Source: Rivularia sp. PCC 7116
GTDB taxonomy: Bacteria > Cyanobacteriota > Cyanobacteriia > Cyanobacteriales > Nostocaceae
Reading direction: 5' to 3'
DNA: 64,000 bases
NCBI RefSeq assembly: GCF_000316665.1
Contig: NC_019678.1
Location: forward strand, 3,348,001 to 3,412,000
Positions 8,390 through 17,964 of the stretch are shown in pieces. How positions within the stretch are numbered: the stretch's first letter is position 1; each line of letters begins with the position of its first letter. Both the position numbers and the translations under genes were made by a program. The notes beneath the pieces were generated by a model. It did no database searches and was not told the origin of the DNA. It saw only the letters and a list, made by a program, of their open reading frames with translations.

Positions 8390-8923
8390 CTATATCTCTA
8401 ATACATCAATATTTAAAATTCCTTTCATATCCATATAATTACGATAACTGGAATATCGCCAATGGGCAGGTTCATCTACATAACCTCGTCTAATAGGATT
8501 ATTATGTATATATTCCAATTTTTGTATCAACATCTCTTGGGTTGATATTGTCTGTGGATGCGAACCTTCTTGCCATAATTGATGCTCTTGGGAAGTCTTA
8601 TGTAGTTTCTTATGAAATCTTAATTGTTTAAGCAAGTACTCTGCTTGATTCTGTTTCAATTTATCGATTATTGAACGAGCAGTAAATGATTTAAAAGCAG
8701 CTATTTCTTTTGAAATGTTTTTTGATGAAGCAATTAAGTGAAGATGGTTTTCCATCATCACATAAGCATGTAAGGTTAAACGTTGACTACCAGAAAGAAA
8801 GTCTAAGGATTTAATAATTATCTGAGCGAATTCTGGTTGGCTAAATATAGGAAGCCAATTAACAATTGTACAGGTGAGGAAATGTGGGTTGTTTTCAATG
8901 AATTTATAACGAGAGCGTCCCAT
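8390..8923 (-). CDS. REP-associated tyrosine transposase (RAYT, Y1/IS200-like superfamily)
   Basis: 177 residues with a Y1 single-strand DNA nuclease fold. The HUH metal-binding motif appears as ENHLHLI (HLH), and the catalytic Tyr in KLEYIHNNPIRRG, a segment highly characteristic of RAYT proteins; the WRYSSYRNY motif near the C-terminus is also typical. RAYTs are thought to mobilise or maintain REP palindromes by single-strand cleavage. Here the gene is bracketed by REP-type palindromes on both sides (8251-8374 and 9029-9219), the expected arrangement. ATG start at 8923; no IS ends are apparent, so this is a domesticated-type locus rather than an IS. Intact by length and motifs. Confidence 0.88.
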   Translation of the reverse strand: MGRSRYKFIENNPHFLTCTIVNWLPIFSQPEFAQIIIKSLDFLSGSQRLTLHAYVMMENHLHLIASSKNISKEIAAFKSFTARSIIDKLKQNQAEYLLKQLRFHKKLHKTSQEHQLWQEGSHPQTISTQEMLIQKLEYIHNNPIRRGYVDEPAHWRYSSYRNYMDMKGILNIDVLEI

Positions 8924-9028
8924 AAAGTAATATAAAATCTTAAATGTTAAAGAGGCTCTGTTTGCCTCCTTACTATAGTTCCCAGTCTTGAGCTAGAAAC
9001 TAAAATACATTCAAAATTTGTCCTTATT

Positions 9029-9219
9029 CTCGTTCCCAGTCTCCGGCTGGGAATGCTTTCTAAGAGGCTCTGCCTCGTTTATTTTCTCGCTCCCCGTCTT
9101 TGCCTTTTTCTCGTTCCCTAGCTTCTCTGTGGGAATGCTTTTTAAGAGGCTCTGCCTCGTTTATAAACGAGGAGGTAGAACCTCCCCAAATGCATTCCCA
9201 GCCGGAGACTGGGAACGAG
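9029..9219. repeat. Composite REP element, upstream of the RAYT gene
   Basis: At least three palindromic pieces: an opening CTCGTTCCCAGTCTCCGGCT, an internal diverged copy around CTCGTTCCCTAGCTTCTCTG, and a closing inverted copy ending GGGAACGAG. GAGGCTCTGCCTC motifs occur twice. An apparent reading frame across it has no protein-like features. Confidence 0.85.
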
Positions 9220-9251
9220 TTAACGAGTTATGGTGCGTTACTACTTCAATT

Positions 9252-9285
9252 CAATTGATAACTGTTAACTGTTAACTGCTAACTA
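9252..9285 (-). repeat. Heptamer repeats at the 3' end of lysC
   Basis: On the minus strand: AGTTAGC, AGTTAAC, AGTTAAC units starting two bases after the TAG stop of the aspartokinase gene. Confidence 0.75.
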
Positions 9286-9286
9286 T

Positions 9287-11104
9287 CTAACCGGGAACTA
9301 CAAATTCTTCTGTTCCCCCTAATTCAAATGCCGTATGAATGGCTTTTAAGGCTTTGACTCCCTGCTCTTCTGCAACTACGCAACTAATTTTGATTTCTGA
9401 GGTGGTAATCATTTGAATGTTAATGTTTTCCTCTGATAAAGATTCAAACATTTTCGCTGCAACTCCTGGCTGCCCTACCATTCCGGCACCAACTACACTG
9501 ACTTTGGCAATTTCCATATCAAGCACTACTTCACCCCAACCGCATTCTGCTGTGGCTTGCTGTAATAATTCTTGGGCTGCTCTTGCCTCTACTCTGGCTA
9601 CGGTGAAGGCTATATCTCTGGTAGGAATATTTTTAATTACATGACAGCGCTGGGACTGAATTATCATGTCAACGCTAATATTGCGAGCAGCTAAGGTTCC
9701 AAAGATTTTTTCTGCCATTCCCGGTACGTCGGGTACTCTACGAATTCCCAAACGCGCCTGCTTCATGTCGAGGGCAACTCCCCTTACTGGTGGGGAGGAA
9801 GGGCGAATGGGGACAGATGAGGAAGGAGAGGGAGAAAGGGAATCTGATTCGATTTCAAATGCTTCTCGCAATGCTGCTACTGCTTTGTCGCAATCTACGC
9901 TATCGATTACGCAGCTAACTTTTACTTCGCTTGTGGAAATCATTCTAATGTTTACTCCCTTTCGCGCTAGGGTTGCAAACATTTCGGCAGCAACACCGGG
10001 ACGACCAATCATTCCCGCACCCACTATACTTACTTTAGCTATATTTTGCTGTACCATGACTTCGGCTTCTTCTGTTTCGGAGTCCGTACTGCGGAGTGCT
10101 GGTGCTATAGCTGATGCAACTGCTTCTGCTTTCTTCAATATCGGTGACATTACTGTAAAAGCAATGTCGTTGGTATTACCGTCATGAATTGACTGGATAA
10201 TTAAATCTACGTCTACTTTCTGACGAGCAATTTCTCCAAATAGCTGCGCTGCAACCCCCGGCTTATCAGGTACGCGCAATAGTGAGACTTTGGCTTGATT
10301 GGTATCAAATTCTATATCGTCAACCGGTCGGGCTATTTCCAAATTAACTAGAGAGCGGGGTTTGGGTTCTGGTGAATCAACTACAGTACCTGGATCGTCC
10401 GTCCAGCTAGAGCGTACTACTAATTGCACGCCGTAATTACGAGCTATTTCTACAGCGCGGGGATGCAAAACTTTTGCTCCTAAAGAAGCTAATTCCAACA
10501 TTTCATCGCTGGTAACTTGCGCCATTAATTGTGCTTCGGGAACCAAACGCGGATCTGTAGTTAATATTCCCGGTACATCTGTATAAATTTCACATTTTTC
10601 TGCACTTAATGCTGCGGCGATCGCCACTGCTGAGGTGTCGGAACCGCCACGTCCTAGAGTTGTAATCTCTAATTCTTCGGTGCTGCTGATTCCCTGAAAA
10701 CCAGCAATTACAACTACTCTACCTTGTTCTAGGCATTTTTCTATCCGTTGCGTGGCAATATGCAAAATACGAGCGCGGGTATGTTCTGCTTCAGTAACAA
10801 TTCCGACTTGAGCACCAGTTAAAGAGATCGCAGGCTGTCCAATTTCCTGTAATGCCATACTTACCAAAGCAATAGATACCTGTTCCCCAGTTGAAAGCAA
10901 CATATCCATTTCTCTTCTTGAAGGCACCGGAGAAATGTCAGAGGCTAGTTTCACAAGTCCATCAGTAGTTTTTCCCATAGCAGAAACTACCACTACCACA
11001 GAATTTCCGGCTTTAGCAGTAAGCCAAACGCGCTTTGCTACTGCTTGAATGCGTTCAACCGAACCTACAGAAGAACCACCGTATTTTTGAACTATGAGCG
11101 CCAT
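9287..11104 (-). CDS. lysC: Aspartate kinase with four ACT domains
   Basis: 605 residues. It phosphorylates aspartate, the first step toward lysine, threonine and methionine. The amino-acid-kinase domain (1-~245) has the N-terminal signature VQKYGGSSVGS and the TTLGRGGSDTSAVA substrate/nucleotide loop. Four ACT repeats follow as two tandem pairs (about 265-420 and 440-600; compare KVSIVGAGMIGRPGVAAEMF with KVSVVGAGMVGQPGVAAKMF), the duplicated arrangement usual in cyanobacteria and longer than the ~405-residue two-ACT enzymes. The pairs are joined by a Ser/Pro-rich linker (SDSLSPSPSSSVPIRPSSPP). Effector binding (Lys and/or Thr feedback) at the ACT interfaces is expected. Stands alone with repeats on its 3' side. 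Confidence 0.95.
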   Translation of the reverse strand: MALIVQKYGGSSVGSVERIQAVAKRVWLTAKAGNSVVVVVSAMGKTTDGLVKLASDISPVPSRREMDMLLSTGEQVSIALVSMALQEIGQPAISLTGAQVGIVTEAEHTRARILHIATQRIEKCLEQGRVVVIAGFQGISSTEELEITTLGRGGSDTSAVAIAAALSAEKCEIYTDVPGILTTDPRLVPEAQLMAQVTSDEMLELASLGAKVLHPRAVEIARNYGVQLVVRSSWTDDPGTVVDSPEPKPRSLVNLEIARPVDDIEFDTNQAKVSLLRVPDKPGVAAQLFGEIARQKVDVDLIIQSIHDGNTNDIAFTVMSPILKKAEAVASAIAPALRSTDSETEEAEVMVQQNIAKVSIVGAGMIGRPGVAAEMFATLARKGVNIRMISTSEVKVSCVIDSVDCDKAVAALREAFEIESDSLSPSPSSSVPIRPSSPPVRGVALDMKQARLGIRRVPDVPGMAEKIFGTLAARNISVDMIIQSQRCHVIKNIPTRDIAFTVARVEARAAQELLQQATAECGWGEVVLDMEIAKVSVVGAGMVGQPGVAAKMFESLSEENINIQMITTSEIKISCVVAEEQGVKALKAIHTAFELGGTEEFVVPG

Positions 11105-11414
11105 GATAATTGTATGGGGATATGGGAAAGTATCTTACCGTTTTACAGCCAGGGTTATCGCAAAAGCTACCGCCAGCTATTAACGAGCATATTATTAACA
11201 ACTTATCAGACACTACACCCCATAAGTCTAGTGTATTATTACATTTTCTTGATTTTTAATATTAATAAAAGATTATGGATTGGGCATGGGGCATTGGGAA
11301 TGGGTAATTGGGAATGGGTAATGGGTAATAGGTAAAAAAAATGAAATCAGTAACTGTTCGTACATTGCTGGCTACTGAGTTACTGATTACTGTTAACTGT
11401 TGACTGTTAACTGC
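11105..11414. other. Intergenic stretch upstream of lysC, largely repeats
   Basis: Holds the lysC promoter region, GGGTAAT/GGGCATT-type heptamers (11276-11334) and CAGTTAA-type heptamers read on the minus strand (11389-11421) that include the stop codon of the adjacent response regulator. No credible gene. Confidence 0.6.
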
Positions 11415-12134
11415 TCACTGTACTATTCCCGAACGCAATGCGCGTACTGCTGCTTGAGTGCGATCGTCAACACAAAGCTTGCTGAGAATGCCTCTAACAT
11501 GGGTTTTTACGGTACCGATTGTTAGGTATAGTTCTTTAGCAATTGCTGCATTATCGCATCCAGAAACGATTAATTCTAATACTTCTAATTCCCGTTTTGT
11601 TAACGGATAAGTTTCTATAACTTTTTCAACTTCTGGATCTACTGCTTGAATGGCAACTGTTTTTGCATCTGCTGCTGACTTTCCTTCAGATACTTCTTGA
11701 CGTACTTGTCGCAGAACAATATCTGCAATCGCTGGATCGATCCAAGAGCCGGAAGAGGCTGTTGCTTCTACTGCTTCTACTAATTTATCGCTTTCAATAT
11801 CTTTCATACAGTAAGAATCAGCACCAGCACCAAATGCTGCTAATACCGCTTCGTCACTGTTTTGCATGGTTAGAACCAAGATTTTGGTATCTTGGTTGCC
11901 AATTTCTGCTTGATATTGCCGAAATCTCCGCGTTAATTCAATACCATCTATATCGGGTAAACCAAGGTCAATTGTAGCAACATCTGGTTTTAGGTTTTTA
12001 AGAAGATTTAAACCATCGGTTCCATTGGAAGCTTCGCCAACAATTTTAATATCTTGGCGAGTTTCTAAAGCCGCTTTTAGACCTATCCTAGTTAAATTAT
12101 GGTCTTCAATGACGACTACTTTAATTTCACTCAT
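11415..12134 (-). CDS. NarL/FixJ-family response regulator (receiver + LuxR-type HTH)
   Basis: 239 residues from ATG 12134; a TTG four codons upstream sits too close to the GAGG to be preferred. The receiver (about 1-125) has the acidic pair in VIEDHN, phosphoacceptor Asp in TIDLGLPDIDG and the conserved Lys in YCMKDIE. A linker of ~50 residues leads to a LuxR-type DNA-binding domain (LTKRELEVLELIVSG ... TVKTHVRGILSKL). It should be a phosphorylation-controlled transcription factor. It is divergent from the large PAS histidine kinase at 12587 across a 450-bp spacer, making that kinase a candidate partner, though unproven. The stop TGA and preceding CAG fall in a heptamer unit. Confidence 0.9.
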   Translation of the reverse strand: MSEIKVVVIEDHNLTRIGLKAALETRQDIKIVGEASNGTDGLNLLKNLKPDVATIDLGLPDIDGIELTRRFRQYQAEIGNQDTKILVLTMQNSDEAVLAAFGAGADSYCMKDIESDKLVEAVEATASSGSWIDPAIADIVLRQVRQEVSEGKSAADAKTVAIQAVDPEVEKVIETYPLTKRELEVLELIVSGCDNAAIAKELYLTIGTVKTHVRGILSKLCVDDRTQAAVRALRSGIVQ

Positions 12135-12586
12135 ATTATTATCCAACCTCTACCCACATTATTTAAAACCCTACTTAAAATAGCGGAGCTATCTTAAAAA
12201 AACGATTATGTTTATTGTATTAAATCGGCTGACAGATATGACTGCAAGCCTTTTGTTTACAAACAGTTATAAATACATATTTGAGATTTAATCCTTATGA
12301 TAGATACCTATATACAAAATAACTGAACTGTAGAAGCTAGTAAGAATAAGCTTTTAAGGATTATCCTTTTAATAGTTAGCAATTGCTGGTTATCAATTAC
12401 CGACGTACTCCTAAAAAAAATTGGCAGGCTTTAAAAAAGCCTTGGTTTAAAAACCAAGGGACTCCTCCGTTGTTGCTATTCGAGCAACAACGGTAAGTAT
12501 GCCCATTTTTTTTACAGAGGAATTGTGACCAAGCAATATTTACTATGAATATTTTAGCTAATGCTGCATTTTCTATATCCTAAGTA
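12135..12586. other. Divergent intergenic region with a chain of hairpins
   Basis: AT-rich spacer between divergent regulator and kinase genes. At 12440-12459 an inverted repeat CCTTGGTTT/AAACCAAGG is followed at 12467-12493 by a perfect 11-bp stem (CCGTTGTTGCT / AGCAACAACGG) with a 5-nt loop. A weaker GGCTTT/AAAGCC hairpin lies just before. No coding potential seen. The hairpins may be an element end or an RNA structure in the leader of the kinase mRNA. Confidence 0.6.
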
Positions 12587-15277
12587 ATGAATCAAAGTTA
12601 TTATCCTGCTGAAAATAATAACATTACTCAAACTGAAGCTCGCTTTAGACGAATTATTCAAGCTACGACACAGCTTGTCTTTTTTGCGGATGCCGATGGA
12701 CGGATCGCTCATTTCAACCAACAATGGTACCAGGTAACCGGACTTAGCGAAAGTCAATCTTTGGGTTTAAATTTTATTTGTGCCGTTCACGAATCCGAAC
12801 GAGATGAGTTTTATGAGTCTTGGTTGTCAGCAGTTAAAGCCTGTGAATCCTGGGAGTACGAATTCCGAATTATACATAAAGATAAAAAAGCTTATTGGTA
12901 TGTAGCTTCTGCCCAGCCTTGTTTTGACGAAAAACAACAAGTGATTGAATGGGTGATTGTCTGTCATAATATTAACAATTATAAAGAAAAAGAAATTGCC
13001 TTAGAACGGCGAAATGAATTTTTGGAAATTCTATTTTCCCAGCTAAGTGAGGGTGTAGTAGCTTGGGATAAAACAGCAAATACAATTGAGTGCAATCAAA
13101 CAGCAGCAGAGTTTCACGGTTTGCCAAATAAGTCCCTTCCGATAGAAGAATGGCAACAGTATTACGATGTGAGTCCGATTCAGGGTAGCGAAGCAATAAG
13201 AACTGAGGAAATATTGCAGCATCAAGTAAAGCAGGGGCAAGTAGTTGAAAACCAAAAAATCACTATCGTACCGAAGCAGGGAAAAACTCGGACTTTGCTG
13301 TTGAATGGAAATCCAATTTTTAATGCTTCGGGAGAAAATTTAGGTGCAGTACTGAAGATGCAAGATATTAATTCCCTACAGCATGACTCTGTACAAACTG
13401 AAATTCAAAAATACTTTGAAAGATTAACTTTATCGTTAGATGCTGCGAAAATGGGATCTTGGTATTGGGATTCTTTTACGAATAAAAATATATGGACTCC
13501 CTATCACGATGTTATTTTCGGTTACGGATCGGGAAATGGAGAACATACCTACGAAGATTGGGCATCTAGGGTTCATCCCGACGATTTACCATTAGCCCAG
13601 GCTGCCTGGAAAGATGCTTTATATAAACATACCGATTATGTTTGCGAGTACCGCATAGTTTTGCCCGATAATACTGTGCGCTGGATTGAATCCTACGGTC
13701 GTTACTATTATGATGATTCCGGTAATGCTTTACGAATGGCGGGAACTGTTACCGATATTACCGAACGCAAAAAATCAGAACAAGCTTTGCGAGAAAGTCA
13801 ACGTCGTTACAGTACTTTAGCAAGAATTTCTCCGGTTGGTATTTATCGTTGCGATGGCTCGGCAAATTTACTTTATGTCAATCAACGCTGGTGTGATATC
13901 ACCGGGTATAATTTTGACCAAGTAATTAATCAAGGATGGCGTGAGGCGGTTTATTCGCAAGATAAAGCGCGAGTGGAGGCACAAGTAAAAAACTGTGTTG
14001 AGCAGAAAATACCACTTGAGTGCGAATTCCGTTTCCAACGCCCCGATAATTCTGTAGTTTGGGTATTAGCTCAATCGGTTCCAGAATTTGATATTGATGG
14101 AGTATTAATAGGACATGTTGGTACTATTACCGATATTAGCAATCAAAAGCAGTCGGAAAAAGCTTTGCGAGCCAGCGAGGAGCGTTTTCGTTCGACTTTT
14201 GAACAAGCAGCAGTTGGTATTTGTCATGCAGATGCAAATGGTAAGTTTGTCCGGGTAAATCAAAAGCTTTGCGATATTTTAGGATACTCTCGTTCGGAAC
14301 TTTTAGAACGCAGTTTTGAAGAAATTACTTATGCCGATGATTTACAAAGCGATTTGGATCGAGTTCGCGATTTGTTAGCAGGTAAAATTCAAAATTTCTC
14401 TATGGAGAAACGCTATATCTGTAAAAATGGCGGTGTAATCTGGATAGAAATTACGGTTTCTCTTGTAAGTCAAGCCAACGGCGAACAAGATTATTTTCTT
14501 GGTGTTATTAAAGATATTAGTCAACGCAAGGAAGCACAAACTCAGCTTTTACTAAGAGCGCAAGAGCAAGAAGAATTAAATGTATTATTAACTCAAACCG
14601 CAACTGAGCTAAGAAAGCGCAACTGCGAACTAGATCAATTTGCTTATGTTGCATCCCACGATTTGAAAGCACCGTTACGGGCGATCGCCAATTTATCTCA
14701 ATGGTTGGAAGACGATTTATCGGAAGCATTAGAACCAGAGAATCAACGTCATCTAGAATTGCTACGCCAGCGAGTTTATCGTATGGAAGCTTTAATTGAT
14801 GGTTTGCTACAATATTCCCGTATTGGACGTGTTAAAAATGCCGAAGAAAAGGTTGATGTTAATCAGCTTTTAGCACAAATAATTGATGAACTCGCACCGG
14901 AAAGTTTCAACATCAAAGTCAAAGATAATATGCCGACTCTAACAACAAAAAGCATGTTGTTGAGGCGAGTATTCATAAATTTGATTGAGAATGCGATTAC
15001 CCACCACAATTCTGCCTGTGGTAACATCGAGATTTCTGTAAAAGACAAAGGTAATTGTTACGAATTCTGTGTATCTGATGACGGTTCGGGGATTTCTCCC
15101 CAATATCACGATAAAATATTTGTTATTTTCCAAACTTTACAAGCCCGCGATAAAAAGGAAAGTACTGGGGTAGGTTTATCTATCGTGAAAAAAATCCTGG
15201 AAACCGAAGGAGCTAAAATTACTGTAGACTCCGATGTTGATAAAGGAGCAAGTTTCTGCTTTACCTGGCATAAGTAA
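12587..15277 (+). CDS. Multi-PAS sensor histidine kinase
   Basis: 896 residues, cytoplasmic. Five PAS domains are recognisable at about 13-130, 145-265, 285-403, 405-530 and 530-655, with PAC-type ends such as GTVTDITERKKSEQALRES and GVIKDISQRKEAQ. The kinase core has phosphoacceptor His691 in VASHDLKAPLRAI, then a long DHp helix pair, N box INLIENAITHH, G1 SDDGSGI and G2 STGVGLSIVKKI. The SHDLKAPLR signature is that of phytochrome-type kinases that use Rcp1-like single-domain receivers, and one lies two genes downstream. The next kinase starts 9 bp after its stop, so they are co-transcribed. Ligand or cofactor of the PAS domains is unknown. Confidence 0.92.
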   Translation: MNQSYYPAENNNITQTEARFRRIIQATTQLVFFADADGRIAHFNQQWYQVTGLSESQSLGLNFICAVHESERDEFYESWLSAVKACESWEYEFRIIHKDKKAYWYVASAQPCFDEKQQVIEWVIVCHNINNYKEKEIALERRNEFLEILFSQLSEGVVAWDKTANTIECNQTAAEFHGLPNKSLPIEEWQQYYDVSPIQGSEAIRTEEILQHQVKQGQVVENQKITIVPKQGKTRTLLLNGNPIFNASGENLGAVLKMQDINSLQHDSVQTEIQKYFERLTLSLDAAKMGSWYWDSFTNKNIWTPYHDVIFGYGSGNGEHTYEDWASRVHPDDLPLAQAAWKDALYKHTDYVCEYRIVLPDNTVRWIESYGRYYYDDSGNALRMAGTVTDITERKKSEQALRESQRRYSTLARISPVGIYRCDGSANLLYVNQRWCDITGYNFDQVINQGWREAVYSQDKARVEAQVKNCVEQKIPLECEFRFQRPDNSVVWVLAQSVPEFDIDGVLIGHVGTITDISNQKQSEKALRASEERFRSTFEQAAVGICHADANGKFVRVNQKLCDILGYSRSELLERSFEEITYADDLQSDLDRVRDLLAGKIQNFSMEKRYICKNGGVIWIEITVSLVSQANGEQDYFLGVIKDISQRKEAQTQLLLRAQEQEELNVLLTQTATELRKRNCELDQFAYVASHDLKAPLRAIANLSQWLEDDLSEALEPENQRHLELLRQRVYRMEALIDGLLQYSRIGRVKNAEEKVDVNQLLAQIIDELAPESFNIKVKDNMPTLTTKSMLLRRVFINLIENAITHHNSACGNIEISVKDKGNCYEFCVSDDGSGISPQYHDKIFVIFQTLQARDKKESTGVGLSIVKKILETEGAKITVDSDVDKGASFCFTWHK

Positions 15278-15286
15278 TTATCAACA

Positions 15287-17101
15287 ATGCCAAAAATTAA
15301 TTTGTTCGCAAAAATCAGAACTGTCTGGCATTCTTTACCAGTACGTCATCGCGGTGCAATCATAATTGCACTTCCTTTTTCTTGTTTGATAGTAACTTTA
15401 TATGCCTCGGTTTCGTTAAGACAAAATGCTATTGCAACTTACCAACAAATTGACCATACTAAAACGATACTTTTAGATAGCAATAGACTGCTCAAAATTT
15501 TACTAGATGCTGAAACAGGTACGCGGGGCTATATAATTTCTCGCAATCAAACTTTTTTAGAACCTTATAATACTGCCCGTCAGGAATTACCAAAGATTAT
15601 AAATAGGCTAGAAGAAAAGCTATCCGATGATGCTGAAGTCGAAAAATTTAAGCGCATAAAAACTTTAGCACGACAAAATATTTCTATTCTAGAGCAAAGA
15701 ATAGAACAAGTTAACCAAAGAAAACGAAATAATATCGACTCACCTGCATCAGACATTTTGCTTTATCAAGGTAAAAATGTCATGGATACGATTCGTGATG
15801 AAATTGATGCTTTACGCGAAGCAGAACTTAATCAACTAGATATATATCGTCAAAATCTAAACCCCATTCGCAATCAGAATATCACAGTATTATGGATAAC
15901 TCTAGCTATTAGTGTATCTAGCTATGTAGGAGCAATATATTTATTCAGTAAGCTTGACTGGCAAATCGAAGGGCAGGAATTACAACTCAAACAAAAGAAA
16001 AGCTTGCTTGAAGGAATAATGGGGAATGTGGTAGATGGAATTATAACTTTAGATAAACAAGATAGAATCGATAGTTTTAACCAAGCAGCAACTGAAATGT
16101 TTGGCTATCAATCTCAAGATGTTATGGGTAAAAATATTGATTTCTTAATTTCTAAAACCGAAAAAAATATTGATACTCAATTAAGTCAGAAGATTTCGAC
16201 TTCTCATCAAAGTTTACCAGTATACGCATTAGCTAATCGCAAAGTAGGGAGCAGTTTTCCGGTGGAGATATCCATCAGCGATTTGCAGCACGATAATGGA
16301 AAAATGGTGATTGTTCGCGATATTACCGAGCAAACCCAAGCCAGAGAAAAACTAGAAGCTAACGTTCAAGAATTGTCTCGCTTAAGTGTATTGTTAGCAA
16401 GTACAAACCAAGCTTTAACTGAAAGAAATCAGGAATTAGATGACTTTGCCTATATTGCTTCCCACGATTTAAAAGCACCATTGAGGGGAATTGCCAATCT
16501 TTCTCAATGGTTGGAAGAAGATATTCAAAATGATTTATCACCAGAAAACCAAAATCAGTTTGAACTTCTGAGAAAACGAGTTTATCGAATGGAAGCTTTG
16601 ATTAACGGTTTACTCGAATATTCTCGGGTAGGAAGAATTCAAACCTCAGAAGAAAAAGTTGATGTGCGAGAACTTTTAGCAGAAATTATTGATTCTCTTA
16701 ACCCCCCAGCGGAGTTTAACATTGAAATTTCTAGCGAATTACCAACATTTACTACTAAAAAATTGCTTCTAAGACAGGTATTTGCCAATTTATTAAGTAA
16801 TGCCATCAAACATCACCCGCGCGATGATGGAAATATAAAAATTTTTGTGGAAGACAAAGGTAATGTATATAACTTTATTGTCGCCGATGATGGTAAAGGC
16901 ATCGATCCTAAGCATAAAGATAAAATTTTTACTATCTTCCAAACTCTCCAATCTCGCGACAAAAAGGAAAATACTGGAGTTGGTTTGTCTATCGTAAAAA
17001 AAATTGTCGAGTCAGAAGGCGGTAAAATCCATCTAAATTCGGAGTTAGGCAAAGGAGCAACTTTTTCTTTTACCTGGCATAAATCAACAATGGGACAATA
17101 G
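15287..17101 (+). CDS. CHASE3-PAS sensor histidine kinase, membrane-anchored
   Basis: 604 residues. A transmembrane helix (about 21-43), a periplasmic CHASE3-type helical domain (44-190, with the typical LLDAETGTRGYIISRN motif), a second transmembrane helix (about 198-218), a PAS domain (235-350) and a histidine kinase core with His393 in IASHDLKAPLRGI, G1 ADDGKGID and G2 NTGVGLSIVKKI. CHASE3 is an extracytoplasmic sensor domain of unknown ligand. The catalytic half is a clear paralogue of the kinases at 12587 and 31195. It is translationally close to the upstream kinase (9-bp gap) and precedes an Rcp1-like receiver by ~155 bp. Confidence 0.92.
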   Translation: MPKINLFAKIRTVWHSLPVRHRGAIIIALPFSCLIVTLYASVSLRQNAIATYQQIDHTKTILLDSNRLLKILLDAETGTRGYIISRNQTFLEPYNTARQELPKIINRLEEKLSDDAEVEKFKRIKTLARQNISILEQRIEQVNQRKRNNIDSPASDILLYQGKNVMDTIRDEIDALREAELNQLDIYRQNLNPIRNQNITVLWITLAISVSSYVGAIYLFSKLDWQIEGQELQLKQKKSLLEGIMGNVVDGIITLDKQDRIDSFNQAATEMFGYQSQDVMGKNIDFLISKTEKNIDTQLSQKISTSHQSLPVYALANRKVGSSFPVEISISDLQHDNGKMVIVRDITEQTQAREKLEANVQELSRLSVLLASTNQALTERNQELDDFAYIASHDLKAPLRGIANLSQWLEEDIQNDLSPENQNQFELLRKRVYRMEALINGLLEYSRVGRIQTSEEKVDVRELLAEIIDSLNPPAEFNIEISSELPTFTTKKLLLRQVFANLLSNAIKHHPRDDGNIKIFVEDKGNVYNFIVADDGKGIDPKHKDKIFTIFQTLQSRDKKENTGVGLSIVKKIVESEGGKIHLNSELGKGATFSFTWHKSTMGQ

Positions 17102-17256
17102 TACTTCATCCAATAGGAATAGGTTGCTTGATAGAAAATCCTCACTAATGGTCAAACACCGACGTGCAAGTATGGGTTTACAATTCACTAAAGTACACCT
17201 TTATAATGCCCTATGATTGTTTGAATAGGCATTTGAAAGATTTATCCCCGTTGACA

Positions 17257-17700
17257 ATGCAAGAAAATGACAGAACAGTAAATATCTTACTCGTGGAAGA
17301 TGACGAAGTAGATATTATGAACGTAGAGCGAGCTTTCAAAAAAGCTAATATAAATAATCCACTCTATGTAGCCAGAAATGGTATAGAAGCATTAATAATG
17401 TTGCGCGGTGGAAACGAGCAACTTTGTCAAGTTCCTAACGAACGTCGTTTGATATTATTAGATATTAATATGCCGAAAATGAGCGGCTTAGAATTTCTGC
17501 AAACAATACGTGCAGATAAAGATTTGAAGTTGACTCCAGTGGTTATGCTGACAACATCTAATCAAGATAAAGATATGATTGAAGCATTTGATTTGAATGT
17601 CGCGGGTTACCTTTTAAAACCGGTGACTTTTTCGAGATTTGTGGAATTAATGCAAGCTCTTAATAGTTACTGGTCTTTTTCGGAAATGCCTAACTCATAG
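17257..17700 (+). CDS. Rcp1-like single-domain response regulator
   Basis: 147 residues from ATG 17257, which starts just before the receiver domain; earlier in-frame starts at 17164 and 17206 would add a tail not seen in the family. The receiver has VEDDEVD, phosphoacceptor Asp in LLDINMPKMSG, Thr in MLTTSNQ and Lys in YLLKPVTF. The NVERAFKKANINNPLYVARNG segment is hallmark of the cyanobacterial Rcp1 family, phosphorylated by phytochrome-type kinases with SHDLKAPLR motifs; two such kinases lie immediately upstream. It has no output domain, so it acts through protein contacts or as a phosphate shuttle. Confidence 0.9.
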   Translation: MQENDRTVNILLVEDDEVDIMNVERAFKKANINNPLYVARNGIEALIMLRGGNEQLCQVPNERRLILLDINMPKMSGLEFLQTIRADKDLKLTPVVMLTTSNQDKDMIEAFDLNVAGYLLKPVTFSRFVELMQALNSYWSFSEMPNS

Positions 17701-17964
17701 TTTAAAAGAGTGGAGATATTTAATTATTCATATACTTAATTTTTTCTGAATACTTTTAATAAAAATATTTTTAAAATATTACTCTTAATATATTATCCTC
17801 TCGCAAGTTAGCTTATAAATAATGAATTTTGATTTTTTTGAATAAATTAGATACAGTTTTGCTTTTGACTTTAATTCAAGAACTAAAAAATAAATTCAAT
17901 CTTTATGTCTTTAACTTAGCAGTAGTCAAACATATCTTTTCAACCTATTTTTTTATTAGAGCAG

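Noticed and set aside
9018-9275. 85-codon plus-strand frame through the REP element
   Set aside because: Its translation follows the palindrome, repeats itself and has no protein-like features.
11045-11335. 96-codon plus-strand frame upstream of lysC
   Set aside because: Starts antisense inside lysC and ends in GGGTAAT heptamers; no conserved features.
17164-17256. N-terminal extension of the Rcp1-like receiver from an upstream GTG
   Set aside because: The extra residues are not found in Rcp1 family proteins and the receiver starts directly after ATG 17257.
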